DNA of 38,541 bases from Myxococcota bacterium. GTDB taxonomy: Bacteria; Myxococcota_A; Polyangia; HGW-17. The stretch is from NCBI GenBank assembly GCA_018817795.1, contig JAHITJ010000153.1, forward strand, positions 1-38,541, written 5' to 3'. The position numbers and the translations under genes are program-made. The notes beneath the pieces were generated by a model. It made no database searches. It was given only the letters and a program-made list of their open reading frames with translations, and had not been told where the DNA came from. Shown in pieces: positions 1 through 8,570 of this stretch (its first letter is position 1; every line of letters begins with the position of its first letter).

Positions 1-859
1 CCCGGTAGGCCGAGAAGGAGCCCTTCCTGCGCGACACCAACTGCACCGCGAGAACGGGCCCGTACGCAAAGAACTTCTTGTGCAGCGTCCTCTTCTCCAC
101 AAGGATGCGCACCGTGTCACCCTTCTCGAACTCGCGCGGCTCGATCTCGTCGCGGAACAGGGCCTCCACGAGCGCAGCCAGCTGGGCGTTCTCCCCGACG
201 GCCTCAAGTGCGGCCTTCAGGTTCGTCTGGATGCGAACGCCGACGGCCCACGGAGCGGACATCACCGGCGCGGTGATCTTCTGGACGGTGAAGCCCTTCG
301 CGGTGCGCTGCGCCTGCAGTTTCATCCGCGAACTGAAGTGGTACTCGAAGGTGAAGACCCGGGTGCCGTCGTCGCTCATTTGAAGGGTGAACAACTGCCC
401 CGGCTGGGCGCGCGCGAAGTTGAAGACGTTCTTGCTCTCGAACGCCGAGATCAGGCGCCGGGCCTCGGCCATGTCGACCCCGTTGCGCACCAGGCTCTGG
501 GTGAACTTCTCCTTCTTCTGGACGCGGCCCGAGACCATGCGCGCGGCCAGCTGGTCACGCACCATCAGGTCCTCCTGCGTCTCACCGGTGATCTCGGCGG
601 GCACCTGCAGGTTCAACGCGGCCCTTCCCGGCGTTTTCTCCTCGTCGGACGCCGCCCGCGATCCGACGGTCTCGGCGCGCGTGTTCTGCTCCACGGTCTG
701 ATCGATCTTTTTCTGGACACTGGAGCAGGAGGCAGGCGACAGCACGAACACGTAGAGATACAGCATGCCCAGCAGACCCGAGCCGATCAGGAACCGGCGG
801 GCGGTCTTCTTCCACGGGGGCTCGGTCGGGGGCAGGAGGGTTCGGTGTCGGTGTCGCAT
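1..859 (-). CDS. M23/OapA-type cell-wall peptidase, N-terminal part (truncated by window edge)
   Basis: An open minus-strand frame of about 286 codons runs off the left edge without a stop. ATG at 859 is followed by a charged N-terminus, one membrane segment (about residues 22-41, FLIGSGLLGMLYLYVFVLS) and a periplasmic region. Residues about 115-285 carry two repeats of the kind that precede M23 peptidase domains in the OapA/Csd3/MepM group: an FNFARAQPGQLFTL stretch, then NLKAALEAVGENAQLAALVE followed by FEKGDTVRILVE. By family knowledge such proteins are envelope-anchored endopeptidases cutting peptidoglycan cross-links. The LytM catalytic domain would lie beyond position 1, so activity cannot be judged. 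The gene is divergent from the vWA lipoprotein. Confidence 0.7.
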   Translation of the reverse strand, partial: MRHRHRTLLPPTEPPWKKTARRFLIGSGLLGMLYLYVFVLSPASCSSVQKKIDQTVEQNTRAETVGSRAASDEEKTPGRAALNLQVPAEITGETQEDLMVRDQLAARMVSGRVQKKEKFTQSLVRNGVDMAEARRLISAFESKNVFNFARAQPGQLFTLQMSDDGTRVFTFEYHFSSRMKLQAQRTAKGFTVQKITAPVMSAPWAVGVRIQTNLKAALEAVGENAQLAALVEALFRDEIEPREFEKGDTVRILVEKRTLHKKFFAYGPVLAVQLVSRRKGSFSAYR

Positions 860-868
860 CCTGTGCGC

Positions 869-896
869 ATGTTAGTGGATTCCGTCGATTTCGCAA
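869..896 (-). promoter_or_regulatory. Sigma70-like promoter for the M23-type gene
   Basis: On the minus strand, TTGCGA (896-891), a 16-bp spacer and TAACAT (874-869). Only 9 bases separate the -10 box from the ATG at 859, so the predicted transcript has almost no leader. Confidence 0.4.
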
Positions 897-938
897 GTTT
901 TCCCTGCACCCGCGGCCGCCTGCACCCGGTCGCGGAAC

Positions 939-966
939 TTGACTTTCGTCCAACTTCAAGTACACC
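939..966 (+). promoter_or_regulatory. Sigma70-like promoter for the vWA lipoprotein gene
   Basis: TTGACT (939-944), 16-bp spacer, TACACC (961-966). Expected start near 973 gives a leader of about 28 nt to the ATG at 1001. Confidence 0.45.
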
Positions 967-1000
967 AATACAAGCCCGCAGCATGGCGGGGAGTGAGAGT

Positions 1001-2344
1001 ATGAACCAAATCAAAGTGACGACCAGACTTGCGCTTTGGGGATGGCTGCTGACGTTCCTGTTTTCCTGCAACTCATTGCTGGACTGGGATGACACCCGTC
1101 CCTGCGGCAACGGCATCACCTCCTCCACCGAGGAGTGCGACGACGGCAACACCTCCGACGGCGACGGGTGTTCTTCGACCTGCCTGGTCGAATACACCCC
1201 GTCGAAGAAGGTCGACCTCCTGTTCGTCGTCGACTTCTCCCTGTCCATGGACAGCTTCCGCGGCGATTTCTACGGACGATTCCCTGAGCTGCTCTCCTGG
1301 CTGAGCATCGTCAAGGGCGGCCTGCCCGATCTGCACATCGGGATCACCTCCATGGATGTCGGGGCGTCGGGAAATAACCTGGTGGGCTGCATCGGCGAGG
1401 GCGACGACGGCAAGCTCCTGAAGGTCGACACCCCGAACCTGCTGAACCAGAACTACATCGTCGACCTGGCCCCCGTGGGCTGCCAGATCGCCCAGGCCCA
1501 GCGCCCTGGCGAGGAGTTGAAGTGCACCGGACACAGTTGCTCCGAGGCCAACTGCCGCGCGCCGATCATGACCGGGCTGGAGCCGGGGGAACTGTCCCTG
1601 GTCCTGGATGAGCAGGGTTGTCCCCGGTGCCGCAACTACGTCACCGACTCCATGACCGAGATCTTCGGCAGACTGCTGATGGGTCCCGACACCGCCTGCG
1701 GCTGGGAGCAGCCCCTGGAGGCGATGATGCGGGCGCTCACCACTGACCACCCGGAGAACTTCAACTTCCGCAGACCCGACGCCCATCTGATCATCGTGTT
1801 CATGACCGACGAGGATGACTGCACGCCCACCACGCCCGACCTCTTCAACCCCGCGGCCGAGGAGCTCGGTGGCTACGGGCCGTTCCGGTGCTGGCAATGG
1901 GGCCTTCGCTGCAACGAGTCTTGGGAGCTGGATCCGCTTCAGAACCTTGAAAACTACACCGGGTGCCGACCACTGACCGAGAGTGAAGGCGGAAAGCTCC
2001 GCGACGTGAACCGCTATGTGAACGAGCTCACCGGGTTGGTGAACTCCGACGACTACCGGATGTTCGTGCAGGCGGTGGCGTTGACGGGTCCGCACCAGAC
2101 GGACCTGACCATCGTCTACGAACCGACGTTCTCCCTCTGGGAACCCCAGCCGGTCTCCGACCCCGAACGCCGTCCCGTCATGTCCAACCTGCGCCTGTAC
2201 GACTTCGCCTGGCGCATGAGCCATCTCCCCGATGACATGCAGTGGTGCTTCTTCAACCTGCTCTCGGAGGACTGGGAGCTGCCGCTGGGCCTGTTGGGTC
2301 AGCGACTGCGCGACGTGATGGAACGAAGCATGGAACAGAAGTAA
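1001..2344 (+). CDS. Lipoprotein with Myxococcota-type Cys-rich repeat and von Willebrand A domain
   Basis: 447 aa. The open frame extends far upstream to position 80, but that part is antisense to the M23 gene. ATG at 1001 is preferred because it has a purine-rich site (GGGGAG) 8 bases upstream and begins a lipoprotein signal peptide ending LFSC (Cys23). ATG at 983 is the alternative. After the signal comes one disulfide repeat of the CGNG...EECDDGN...GDGCSSTC type (about residues 32-58) that is common in Myxococcota surface proteins. A vWA domain follows with the MIDAS motif DFSLS in VDLLFVVDFSLSMDS and a later TDEDD segment. The protein is rich in Cys (many likely disulfides). Role: probably surface metal-dependent adhesion or binding; the ligand is unknown. 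Confidence 0.8.
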   Translation: MNQIKVTTRLALWGWLLTFLFSCNSLLDWDDTRPCGNGITSSTEECDDGNTSDGDGCSSTCLVEYTPSKKVDLLFVVDFSLSMDSFRGDFYGRFPELLSWLSIVKGGLPDLHIGITSMDVGASGNNLVGCIGEGDDGKLLKVDTPNLLNQNYIVDLAPVGCQIAQAQRPGEELKCTGHSCSEANCRAPIMTGLEPGELSLVLDEQGCPRCRNYVTDSMTEIFGRLLMGPDTACGWEQPLEAMMRALTTDHPENFNFRRPDAHLIIVFMTDEDDCTPTTPDLFNPAAEELGGYGPFRCWQWGLRCNESWELDPLQNLENYTGCRPLTESEGGKLRDVNRYVNELTGLVNSDDYRMFVQAVALTGPHQTDLTIVYEPTFSLWEPQPVSDPERRPVMSNLRLYDFAWRMSHLPDDMQWCFFNLLSEDWELPLGLLGQRLRDVMERSMEQK

Positions 2345-2396
2345 CAGGACCCCCCTGAAAAGATGATTCGCTTTTGACGCAAGTGACCGAGGGGTG

Positions 2397-3455
2397 CTAA
2401 CGCGTGGCTGCGAAGGCGATGCCGCCGGCGACCGCGAGCAGGAACAGGATCAGCAGGGTGATCTTGACCCAGGAGTACGGCCGCTCGCCGGCGACCTTGC
2501 CCGTGGAGCCGTTGACGAGGAAGCGGTAGGCCTTCTCGTTGTAGCGGTAGGCTGAAATCCAGAGCGGCAGCAGGATGTGCTTGAACGTGATGTCGTGGTA
2601 CTCGGTCTCGACCCAGTGCACGCGCTGGTGGTCGCCTCCGATGTCCCGGCGGATGGACTTGTCGACGGCGCGGTCGATGACCTGCTGGGCTGTGGAGAAG
2701 CCGTCCTTGAGGCCGATCTGGTAGGACTCCGCGCGATAGCCGCTGAGGTAGGCGTCGGCGTAGGGCGAGAGGTTCTCGAGATTCCAGGGGGGCACCTGAT
2801 CCGACAGGCGCTTCGGGATCGACTCCGAGGCAAGCACCAGAATGTCGTCAAAAGCGTCGTTGACGGTGCCGGAGGCAGGATACCAGCGGGTGCGCTTCAC
2901 GCGGTTCCCGTTGGAGTCCTTCTCGTAATAGTCCTCGCCGCGCTCGCCGCGATAATGCGCGACGGTGTTGCAGTCGTAGGTCCAGTGCGGCAGGTACATG
3001 CCGTTGAGTTGGTCGGCATGGCGCACCACGCGCTTGAGGTTGTTGGGCGCGAACCACAGACCATGCAGCCACTTCTGCCAGAACTCGATCGCGTTGTCCC
3101 TGGTCACCTTGAAGGCCAGCAGCGCCTTGGGCCGGATGCGGCGCTCGGTCTTGGCCTGGTTGACGACCTGGGTGCCGCAGAACGGACACGCCGATGCGGT
3201 GATGTTGGGATCCATCGAGAAGTGCGCGCCGCAGGCGTTGCAGGCGATCTCGGCGACCTCCTGGGTCTCGGCCGACGACTCGCCCTGCTCCAGGGCGGCG
3301 AAGAAGTCCAGCTCCTTGACGGCCTGGACCTGCTCCTTCTCGGAATGGGCGATGCGCGCTTCATGTCCGCAGTAGGGACACTTCGCCCCCTGTGTTGCCG
3401 CGTTGTACTCGAGCTGGGCTCCGCAGGAAGGGCAGGGAAATTGCTTCTGGTCCAT
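2397..3455 (-). CDS. Double zinc-ribbon protein with C-terminal membrane anchor
   Basis: 352 aa. Two zinc ribbons are visible: CPSCG...CPYCG (about residues 8-32) and CNACG...CPFCG (about 71-98). A long conserved domain follows with HWTYDC and HYRGERGEDYY segments and the late motif ILLPLWISAYRYNEKAYRFLVNG. The last 20 residues form one TM helix ending in a short tail. This matches the widespread family annotated as TFIIB-type zinc ribbon-containing protein, whose function is not established. AGGAGG lies 11 bases before the ATG at 3455, a slightly long spacing. It is downstream of and convergent with the vWA gene, with about 50 bases between them. Confidence 0.75.
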   Translation of the reverse strand: MDQKQFPCPSCGAQLEYNAATQGAKCPYCGHEARIAHSEKEQVQAVKELDFFAALEQGESSAETQEVAEIACNACGAHFSMDPNITASACPFCGTQVVNQAKTERRIRPKALLAFKVTRDNAIEFWQKWLHGLWFAPNNLKRVVRHADQLNGMYLPHWTYDCNTVAHYRGERGEDYYEKDSNGNRVKRTRWYPASGTVNDAFDDILVLASESIPKRLSDQVPPWNLENLSPYADAYLSGYRAESYQIGLKDGFSTAQQVIDRAVDKSIRRDIGGDHQRVHWVETEYHDITFKHILLPLWISAYRYNEKAYRFLVNGSTGKVAGERPYSWVKITLLILFLLAVAGGIAFAATR

Positions 3456-3617
3456 GACGTGTAATGCCTCCTATCCAGACCTGAAAAAATAGCAGAATCC
3501 GCTTGAAAAGAACAGCTCGCAGAGGAGGTGCCCGAGTTTTTCGCGCCCCCATCCAAAAGGGTTCGCAGCCCGGAAATCCTGGAATTTCCTTATACCAAGA
3601 GTCTTTCCGCTGTCAGC

Positions 3618-3645
3618 TTGCCTTTTGAATGCAACAACTTATAAT
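3618..3645 (+). promoter_or_regulatory. Sigma70-like promoter for ppdK
   Basis: TTGCCT (3618-3623), 16-bp spacer, perfect TATAAT (3640-3645). Predicted start near 3652 leaves a leader of about 107 nt containing two hairpins before the ATG at 3759. Confidence 0.6.
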
Positions 3646-3656
3646 GCTGGCGTCCT

Positions 3657-3715
3657 GGCGCCGGGAACTGGGTCGGCGCCCCTTCTGAAGGCCTCACCCA
3701 CCTAAAGGGTAGGCC
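3657..3715 (+). promoter_or_regulatory. Two tandem hairpins in the ppdK 5' leader
   Basis: Hairpin 1: GGCGCCG (3657-3663) pairs perfectly with CGGCGCC (3674-3680) around a 10-nt loop. Hairpin 2: GGCCT plus ACCC (3690-3699, one bulged C) pairs with GGGT plus AGGCC (3707-3715) around a 7-nt loop. No T-run follows, so it is not a simple terminator. I could not match it to a riboswitch class I know. A regulatory leader is inference. Confidence 0.45.
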
Positions 3716-3758
3716 GTCTCAGCTGGCTTTCAACCCCACTCAAAAGGAGTTTCGAATA

Positions 3759-6431
3759 ATGTCCCCATGGAAAAACACATATTTCTTCGCCAAAGGCCGC
3801 AAGTTTCCTGAATTCGAAGGCAAGTCCAAGGATGAACTGAAAAGCCTTCTCGGAGGCAAGGGCTACGGCCTGTACCTGATGACCTGCGAACTGGACCTGA
3901 ACTGTCCGGTCGTGCTGAACCTGCCCACCTTCCATGCGAACAGGCTCGAGGATGGCCGCATTCCGGCCGGTCTCGTGAAGGAAATCCACGAGGGCCTGCG
4001 TGAGATGGAGAAGACCTCCGGCAAGAAGTTCGGCGATCCTGCCAACCCGCTGCTGGTGTCGGCCCGCTCCGGCGCCAAGTTCTCCATGCCGGGCATGATG
4101 GACACGATCCTGAACATCGGCCTCAACGACGCGATCATCGAGAAGTTGGCCGTGGGCGACGCCGCCCGCTTCTGGCTCGACTCCTACCGCCGCCTGCTGC
4201 AGATGTACGGCGACGTCGTCCTTCAGATCGAGGACGAGCACGGGGAGGATCCCTTCGAGGAGACGCTGGATCACTTCAAGAAGGAAAAGAAGGCCAGCAA
4301 CGACCTCGAGCTCGGACCCGAGGAGCTGCGTGAGTTGATCGCCCGCTACAAGGCCGTGTACGACAAGTACGGCCACGCCTTCCCGCAGGATCCCGAGGAG
4401 CAGGTCGTGCGCTCGGCCGAGGCCGTGTTCCGCTCCTGGGGCAACGAGCGCGCCGTGTTCACGCGCCGCCTCGAGGGCATCTCCGACGACCTGGGCACCG
4501 CCGTCAACATCCAGCAGATGGTGTTCGGCAACAAGAACCCGCGCTGCGGCACGGGCGTGTTCTTCACCCGCGACAAGTCCACGGGCATCAAGCACGCCGA
4601 CCACCTCGAAGGCACCGTGCTGTTCCAGGCCCAGGGCGAGGACGTCGTCGCCGGCATCCGCAACTCCCTCCCGCTGGAGGCGCTGCGCGATCACGAGGAC
4701 GCCGCCTTCCACCCGATCTACGACGAGATGAAGAGCACCGCCGACCGGCTGGAAAAAGTGCTCAAGAACATGCAGGACACCGAGTTCACCATCGAGGAGG
4801 TCAACGGCAAGCCGATCCTGTTCTGGCTGCAGATCCGCGACGGCAAGCGCTCGGCCACGGCCGAGTCCGTCATCGCCGCGGCGCTGCACGAGGAGGGCAT
4901 CGTCACGAAGGAACAGGCCGTGCTGATGGTCAACCCCGAGCGCTTCGAGGAACTGCTGTTCCCGCAGATCGAGGACAAGGCCCGCAAGGCCGCCACGCTG
5001 ATCACGAAGGGCTCGGCCGCCTCCCCGGGCGCCGCCGCAGGTCATGTCGTGTTCACGCAGGATGACGCCCTGGAGCTGGCCGCCAAGGGCGAGCCGGTGA
5101 TCCTGGTGACCGTGATGACCTCCCAGGAGGACGTCAAGGGCATGAAGGCCTCCCGCGGCATCCTCACCTCCACGGGCACCAAGGTCTCCCACGCGGCGAT
5201 CATGGCCACGGCCTGGGGCATCCCGGCCGTCGTCGGTGCCTCCGAGATCGCCATCGACAAGGCCAAGGGACTGTTTACCGCCAACGGTCACACGATCAAG
5301 CGCGGCGACTTCATCACCATCACCGGCACCACAGGTGAGGTCTTCCTCGGCACGGTCCCGACCACGGTCCCCAAGGACCTCCACCCGTCGGCGCAGAAGA
5401 TCCTCGACTGGGCCGGCCAGATCAAGGCCATGGACGTGCGCGCCAACGCCGAGGCCGCAGAGTCGCAGCCCGCCTACGACAAGGGCGCCCGCGGCATCGG
5501 CCTGTTCCGCACCGAGCACATGTTCCTCGGGGACCGCCTGCCCTTCATCCAGGAAGTGCTCTTCGGCAAGGATCCCGCCAAGGCCGAGGCCGCCCTGCAG
5601 AAGATCTTCGAGTTCTCCAAGAAGGACTTCAAGCACAGCCTCGAGGTCATGGACGGCCATGGTGTGACGATCCGGCTGCTTGACGCCCCGCTGCACGAGT
5701 TCTTCCCGCATGACACCGACATGCACCAGGAGGAGAATCCGATGCTCGGGCACCGCTCGGTGCGTATGGCCCTGACCAACCCCGAGATCCCGCGCACCCA
5801 GATCCGCGCGGTCCTTGAAGCCGCCCTGGAACTGAAGCTGGCCGGCAAGAATCCGAAGCCCGAGATCGAGATTCCGCTGGTGATCATCCCACGCGAGGCC
5901 ACCGAACTGCTGAAGGTGGCGACCTCGGTGGCGCAGGAAATCCACGCCGAAAAGGGCGTCTGGGTGGACTACGCGTTCGGCATCATGGTGGAGACTCCCG
6001 CCGCCGCCCTGCAGGGCAAGGCCATGGTGGAGGCGCTGCGCACCCAGCTCTCCGGCGTGCCCGCCGAGGCGCATCCGAAGTACGGCTTCGCCTCCTTCGG
6101 CACCAACGACCTGACCCAGACCACGCTGGCGATCTCCCGCGACGACGCGGACCGCTTCCTGCCGTTCTACGTCGAGGAGCGGTTCTTCGAGCGCCATCCG
6201 TTCATCTCGATGCACCCGTCCGTCGAGCGTCTCGTGCGCCTGTTCGTGGACGAGGCCCGCGCCGTCGACCCGCACTTCGAGATCTTCATCTGCGGCGAGC
6301 ACGGCGGCGACCCGTACACCATCGAGCGCCTGCACCTGTGCGGCCTGTCCGGCATCTCCATGAGCCCGGGCAAGGTCTACCGCTCGATCCTCAAGGCCGC
6401 CCAGTCCAACGTGAAGTTCCCCCGCAAGTAA
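3759..6431 (+). CDS. ppdK: Pyruvate, phosphate dikinase (divergent catalytic-His loop)
   Basis: 890 aa, the normal family length. The enzyme interconverts pyruvate + ATP + Pi and PEP + AMP + PPi in the cytoplasm. Order of domains: N-terminal ATP-grasp (LGGKGYGLYLM, then VSARSGAKFSMPGMMDTILN, QQMVFGN, FQAQGEDVVAGIRN), central phosphohistidine domain (His478 in KVSHAAIMA), and C-terminal PEP/pyruvate TIM barrel (GIGLFRTEHMF, LLDAPLHEFFP, FGTNDLTQTT, catalytic Cys845 in ICGEHGGDP). The usual TARGGMTSHAA loop reads TSTGTKVSHAA: the catalytic His is kept, but the Thr two residues before it, which is phosphorylated by the PDRP regulator in known systems, is Val476. The upstream LVR...ET segment reads LVTVMT. 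A good Shine-Dalgarno AAGGAG supports the start. The stop lies 7 bases from the convergent peroxiredoxin stop. Confidence 0.93.
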   Translation: MSPWKNTYFFAKGRKFPEFEGKSKDELKSLLGGKGYGLYLMTCELDLNCPVVLNLPTFHANRLEDGRIPAGLVKEIHEGLREMEKTSGKKFGDPANPLLVSARSGAKFSMPGMMDTILNIGLNDAIIEKLAVGDAARFWLDSYRRLLQMYGDVVLQIEDEHGEDPFEETLDHFKKEKKASNDLELGPEELRELIARYKAVYDKYGHAFPQDPEEQVVRSAEAVFRSWGNERAVFTRRLEGISDDLGTAVNIQQMVFGNKNPRCGTGVFFTRDKSTGIKHADHLEGTVLFQAQGEDVVAGIRNSLPLEALRDHEDAAFHPIYDEMKSTADRLEKVLKNMQDTEFTIEEVNGKPILFWLQIRDGKRSATAESVIAAALHEEGIVTKEQAVLMVNPERFEELLFPQIEDKARKAATLITKGSAASPGAAAGHVVFTQDDALELAAKGEPVILVTVMTSQEDVKGMKASRGILTSTGTKVSHAAIMATAWGIPAVVGASEIAIDKAKGLFTANGHTIKRGDFITITGTTGEVFLGTVPTTVPKDLHPSAQKILDWAGQIKAMDVRANAEAAESQPAYDKGARGIGLFRTEHMFLGDRLPFIQEVLFGKDPAKAEAALQKIFEFSKKDFKHSLEVMDGHGVTIRLLDAPLHEFFPHDTDMHQEENPMLGHRSVRMALTNPEIPRTQIRAVLEAALELKLAGKNPKPEIEIPLVIIPREATELLKVATSVAQEIHAEKGVWVDYAFGIMVETPAAALQGKAMVEALRTQLSGVPAEAHPKYGFASFGTNDLTQTTLAISRDDADRFLPFYVEERFFERHPFISMHPSVERLVRLFVDEARAVDPHFEIFICGEHGGDPYTIERLHLCGLSGISMSPGKVYRSILKAAQSNVKFPRK

Positions 6432-6438
6432 TCCAGGC

Positions 6439-6906
6439 TCAGCCCTTTTTCAGATCCGACAATTTCATGAGCACTTCCTGCGCGTGGCCAACGGCCTTGA
6501 CCGCGGTCCATGCAGCCGCGATCCTGAGGTCAGGGCCTATCAGGAAAGTGGTGCGAAGCGCACCTTCGGAAGAGATGCCGAAGCGCTTCTTCACACCCCA
6601 TGCACCATACGCGGCGTGCACCGCGTGGTCGGTGTCCGAGAGCAGGCGCACGGCCAGGCCGTATCGTTGCGCGAAGCCGCAGTGGATCTTCCCAGAGTCT
6701 CGCGAGACACCGAACACCTCCGCGCCGGCCTCGGAGAATCTCGGGAGCAGGGCGGTGAACTCCTGGCCCTCGAGGGTGCAGCCGGGGGTGTTGTCCTTGG
6801 GATAGAAGTACAGCACGGTCCACTTCCCCTTCCAGTCGGAAAGGGAGACGGGCCGCCCGTCCTGATCCGGGAGCGTGAAGTCGGGGGCGGGGGTTCCTGG
6901 TTTCAT
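6439..6906 (-). CDS. bcp: Peroxiredoxin, Bcp/PrxQ type
   Basis: 155 aa, typical for thioredoxin-dependent Bcp peroxidases that reduce H2O2 and organic hydroperoxides. The fold markers are PAPDFTLPDQDG, the peroxidatic-Cys motif DNTPGCTLEGQEF (Cys about position 43) and FLIGPDLRI. The second Cys found five residues later in E. coli-like Bcp is absent (EGQEF). A Cys in GKIHCGFAQRYG is the only other candidate partner, so the protein may be a 1-Cys or atypical 2-Cys enzyme. GGAGGA sits 6 bases before ATG 6906. Confidence 0.9.
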   Translation of the reverse strand: MKPGTPAPDFTLPDQDGRPVSLSDWKGKWTVLYFYPKDNTPGCTLEGQEFTALLPRFSEAGAEVFGVSRDSGKIHCGFAQRYGLAVRLLSDTDHAVHAAYGAWGVKKRFGISSEGALRTTFLIGPDLRIAAAWTAVKAVGHAQEVLMKLSDLKKG

Positions 6907-6926
6907 GGCATGTCCTCCTCGACCGG

Positions 6927-6954
6927 AGTGTAGGCCGTCGCGGCAGGAAAGCAA
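6927..6954 (-). promoter_or_regulatory. Sigma70-like promoter for bcp
   Basis: Minus strand TTGCTT (6954-6949), 16-bp spacer, TACACT (6932-6927), 20 bases ahead of the ATG. Confidence 0.55.
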
Positions 6955-7002
6955 CAGTTGCGTAGTCGGGCCTGCCCGGTTCCACAACCGGAACCAGGCC
7001 GC

Positions 7003-7031
7003 TTGACGCCACGTTCGCTCCCCCCTACACT
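7003..7031 (+). promoter_or_regulatory. Sigma70-like promoter for the MFS transporter
   Basis: TTGACG (7003-7008), 17-bp spacer, TACACT (7026-7031). Expected leader about 46 nt. Confidence 0.55.
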
Positions 7032-7083
7032 GGTCGGCGAAGAACGGACCGGCCCACCTCATGTTCCCTGAACCGAGTTTCCC

Positions 7084-8469
7084 ATGCCCGAGAAAACCGT
7101 GAACAAGAACATCCTGCTGATCCTGGTGATGGTCACCTCCTTTTTCACCCCCTTCATCGGGGCGGCGGTGAACCTGGCCCTGCCCGGGATCGCCGGGGAG
7201 TTCGGCCTCAACGCCGTGGCGATGAGCTGGATCGCGATGTCCTACCTGCTGTCTTCGGCCGTGTTCCTGGTGCCCCTGGGGAAGCTCGCCGACATCGTGG
7301 GCCGCAAGCGGATCTTCCTCTGGGGCAACCTGGTGCTGGCGGTCTCCTCCTCGCTGAGCGTCTTTGCGCCGTCGGCGGCGGTGCTGATCGCCTTCCGCAT
7401 CGGACAGGGGCTGGGCAGTGCCATGGTCTTCTCCACTGGCATGGCACTGATCACCGAGGTGTTCCCTCCGCACGAGCGGGGCCGCGCCATCGGTTACTCC
7501 GTCACCGCCGTGTACTCCGGACTTGCCCTCTCGCCGGTGATCGGCGGAGTGCTCATCTCCTGGGCCGGCTGGCGCTCCCTGTTCGTCGTGCCCGCGGTCA
7601 TCGGCGTGCTGGCCGCGATGGCCACCCATGCAGCGATCCCCGGCGAGTGGGCCGAGGCCCGAGGTGAAAAGTTCGATCTGAAGGGAACGCTCCTGTACAT
7701 CCCTTCGATGTGCATGTTCATGTACGGCTTCGCACACCTGCCCGCCCCTGCTGCGTTCGCCCTGACCGCGTCGGGACTGGCCGGGCTGGTGCTGTTCATG
7801 CGCACCGAGCTGGCCACCACCTCCCCCGTCTTCGAGGTCCGCCTGTTCGCTACCAACCGGCTGTTCGCGCTGGCCAACTTTGCGGCGCTGATCAACTATG
7901 CCACCACCTTCGCGGTCACCTTCGTGCTGAGCCTGTACCTGCAGTACATCCAGGGCATGTCACCGCGGGAGGCGGGGATGATCCTCATCGCACAACCGCT
8001 GGTGATGGCCGTGGTCGCCTCGCGCTCGGGAAAGTGGTCGGACCGCATCGATCCCCGGCTGCTCGCCTCCGCGGGCATGGCCGTATCTGCGGTGGGCCTG
8101 CTGATGCTGACGTTGCTGCGCGACGACACGTCCACAGCATTCCTGCTGGTCACGCTGGGTGTCCTGGGCATGGGCTTCGGGCTGTTCTCCTCGCCCAACA
8201 CCAACTCCATCATGGGCTCCGTCGAGAAGCGGCACCTCGGGCTGGCCTCCGGCACCGTGGGCACCATGCGCCTGACCGGCCAGATGCTGAGCATGGGACT
8301 GGCCACGCTGGTGCTCCACCTCTTCATCGGTGATTCTCCCGTTCATGCGGGTAACCATGGCGCCTTCATCCGCGCGGCCGACACCATCTTCATCGTGTTC
8401 GCCGGGCTCTCTGGACTGGGGGTCTGGGCCTCCTGGAGCCGTGGCCGCCGCCCCACCGGACCGGCCTGA
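7084..8469 (+). CDS. Major facilitator transporter, DHA2 (EmrB/QacA-like) drug:H+ antiporter type
   Basis: 461 aa with about 13-14 hydrophobic segments spread over the whole length, as in 14-TM DHA2 exporters. The N-terminal half shows the MFS motif A GKLADIVGRKR, the Arg-containing IAFRIGQGLGSAMVF segment and the antiporter motif C region YSGLALSPVIGGVLISWAGWR. The C-terminal half holds PREAGMILIAQPLVMAV. There is a short basic tail. Probable role: proton-driven efflux across the inner membrane; the substrate cannot be told. No adjacent membrane-fusion protein or regulator gene is present, so it appears to be a single-gene unit. Confidence 0.85.
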   Translation: MPEKTVNKNILLILVMVTSFFTPFIGAAVNLALPGIAGEFGLNAVAMSWIAMSYLLSSAVFLVPLGKLADIVGRKRIFLWGNLVLAVSSSLSVFAPSAAVLIAFRIGQGLGSAMVFSTGMALITEVFPPHERGRAIGYSVTAVYSGLALSPVIGGVLISWAGWRSLFVVPAVIGVLAAMATHAAIPGEWAEARGEKFDLKGTLLYIPSMCMFMYGFAHLPAPAAFALTASGLAGLVLFMRTELATTSPVFEVRLFATNRLFALANFAALINYATTFAVTFVLSLYLQYIQGMSPREAGMILIAQPLVMAVVASRSGKWSDRIDPRLLASAGMAVSAVGLLMLTLLRDDTSTAFLLVTLGVLGMGFGLFSSPNTNSIMGSVEKRHLGLASGTVGTMRLTGQMLSMGLATLVLHLFIGDSPVHAGNHGAFIRAADTIFIVFAGLSGLGVWASWSRGRRPTGPA

Positions 8470-8570
8470 TTCTCCATCGTCAAGGTGCGCCTCTGGCTCG
8501 CACACATCTAATTTGTTCCACAGTTTCTGTTCGTCGCCGGGCTGGCTTGGACCGTCCGTCGAATTCAACA

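Larger units (their letters stand above)
3456..3758. other. Intergenic region between divergent genes: ppdK promoter and structured leader
   Basis: The first half has A/T-rich stretches (for example AAAATA at 3486-3491, a possible minus-strand -10 for the zinc-ribbon gene, with no good -35). The second half holds the ppdK promoter (3618-3645), two perfect or near-perfect hairpins in the leader and a Shine-Dalgarno AAGGAG at 3744-3749. No ORF is seen here. Confidence 0.6.

Noticed and set aside
80-1000. Long N-terminal extension of the vWA lipoprotein frame
   Set aside because: It lies antisense to the M23-type gene, and the lipoprotein signal peptide starts only at 1001.
3646-3758. A known riboswitch (c-di-GMP, fluoride or glycine type)
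   Set aside because: The conserved core sequences of these classes, as I know them, are not present; kept only as an unclassified structured leader.
3702-6335. 877-codon open frame on the minus strand opposite ppdK
   Set aside because: Mirror frame of a high-GC gene; composition is Val/Leu/Gly/His/Glu low-complexity with no domain.
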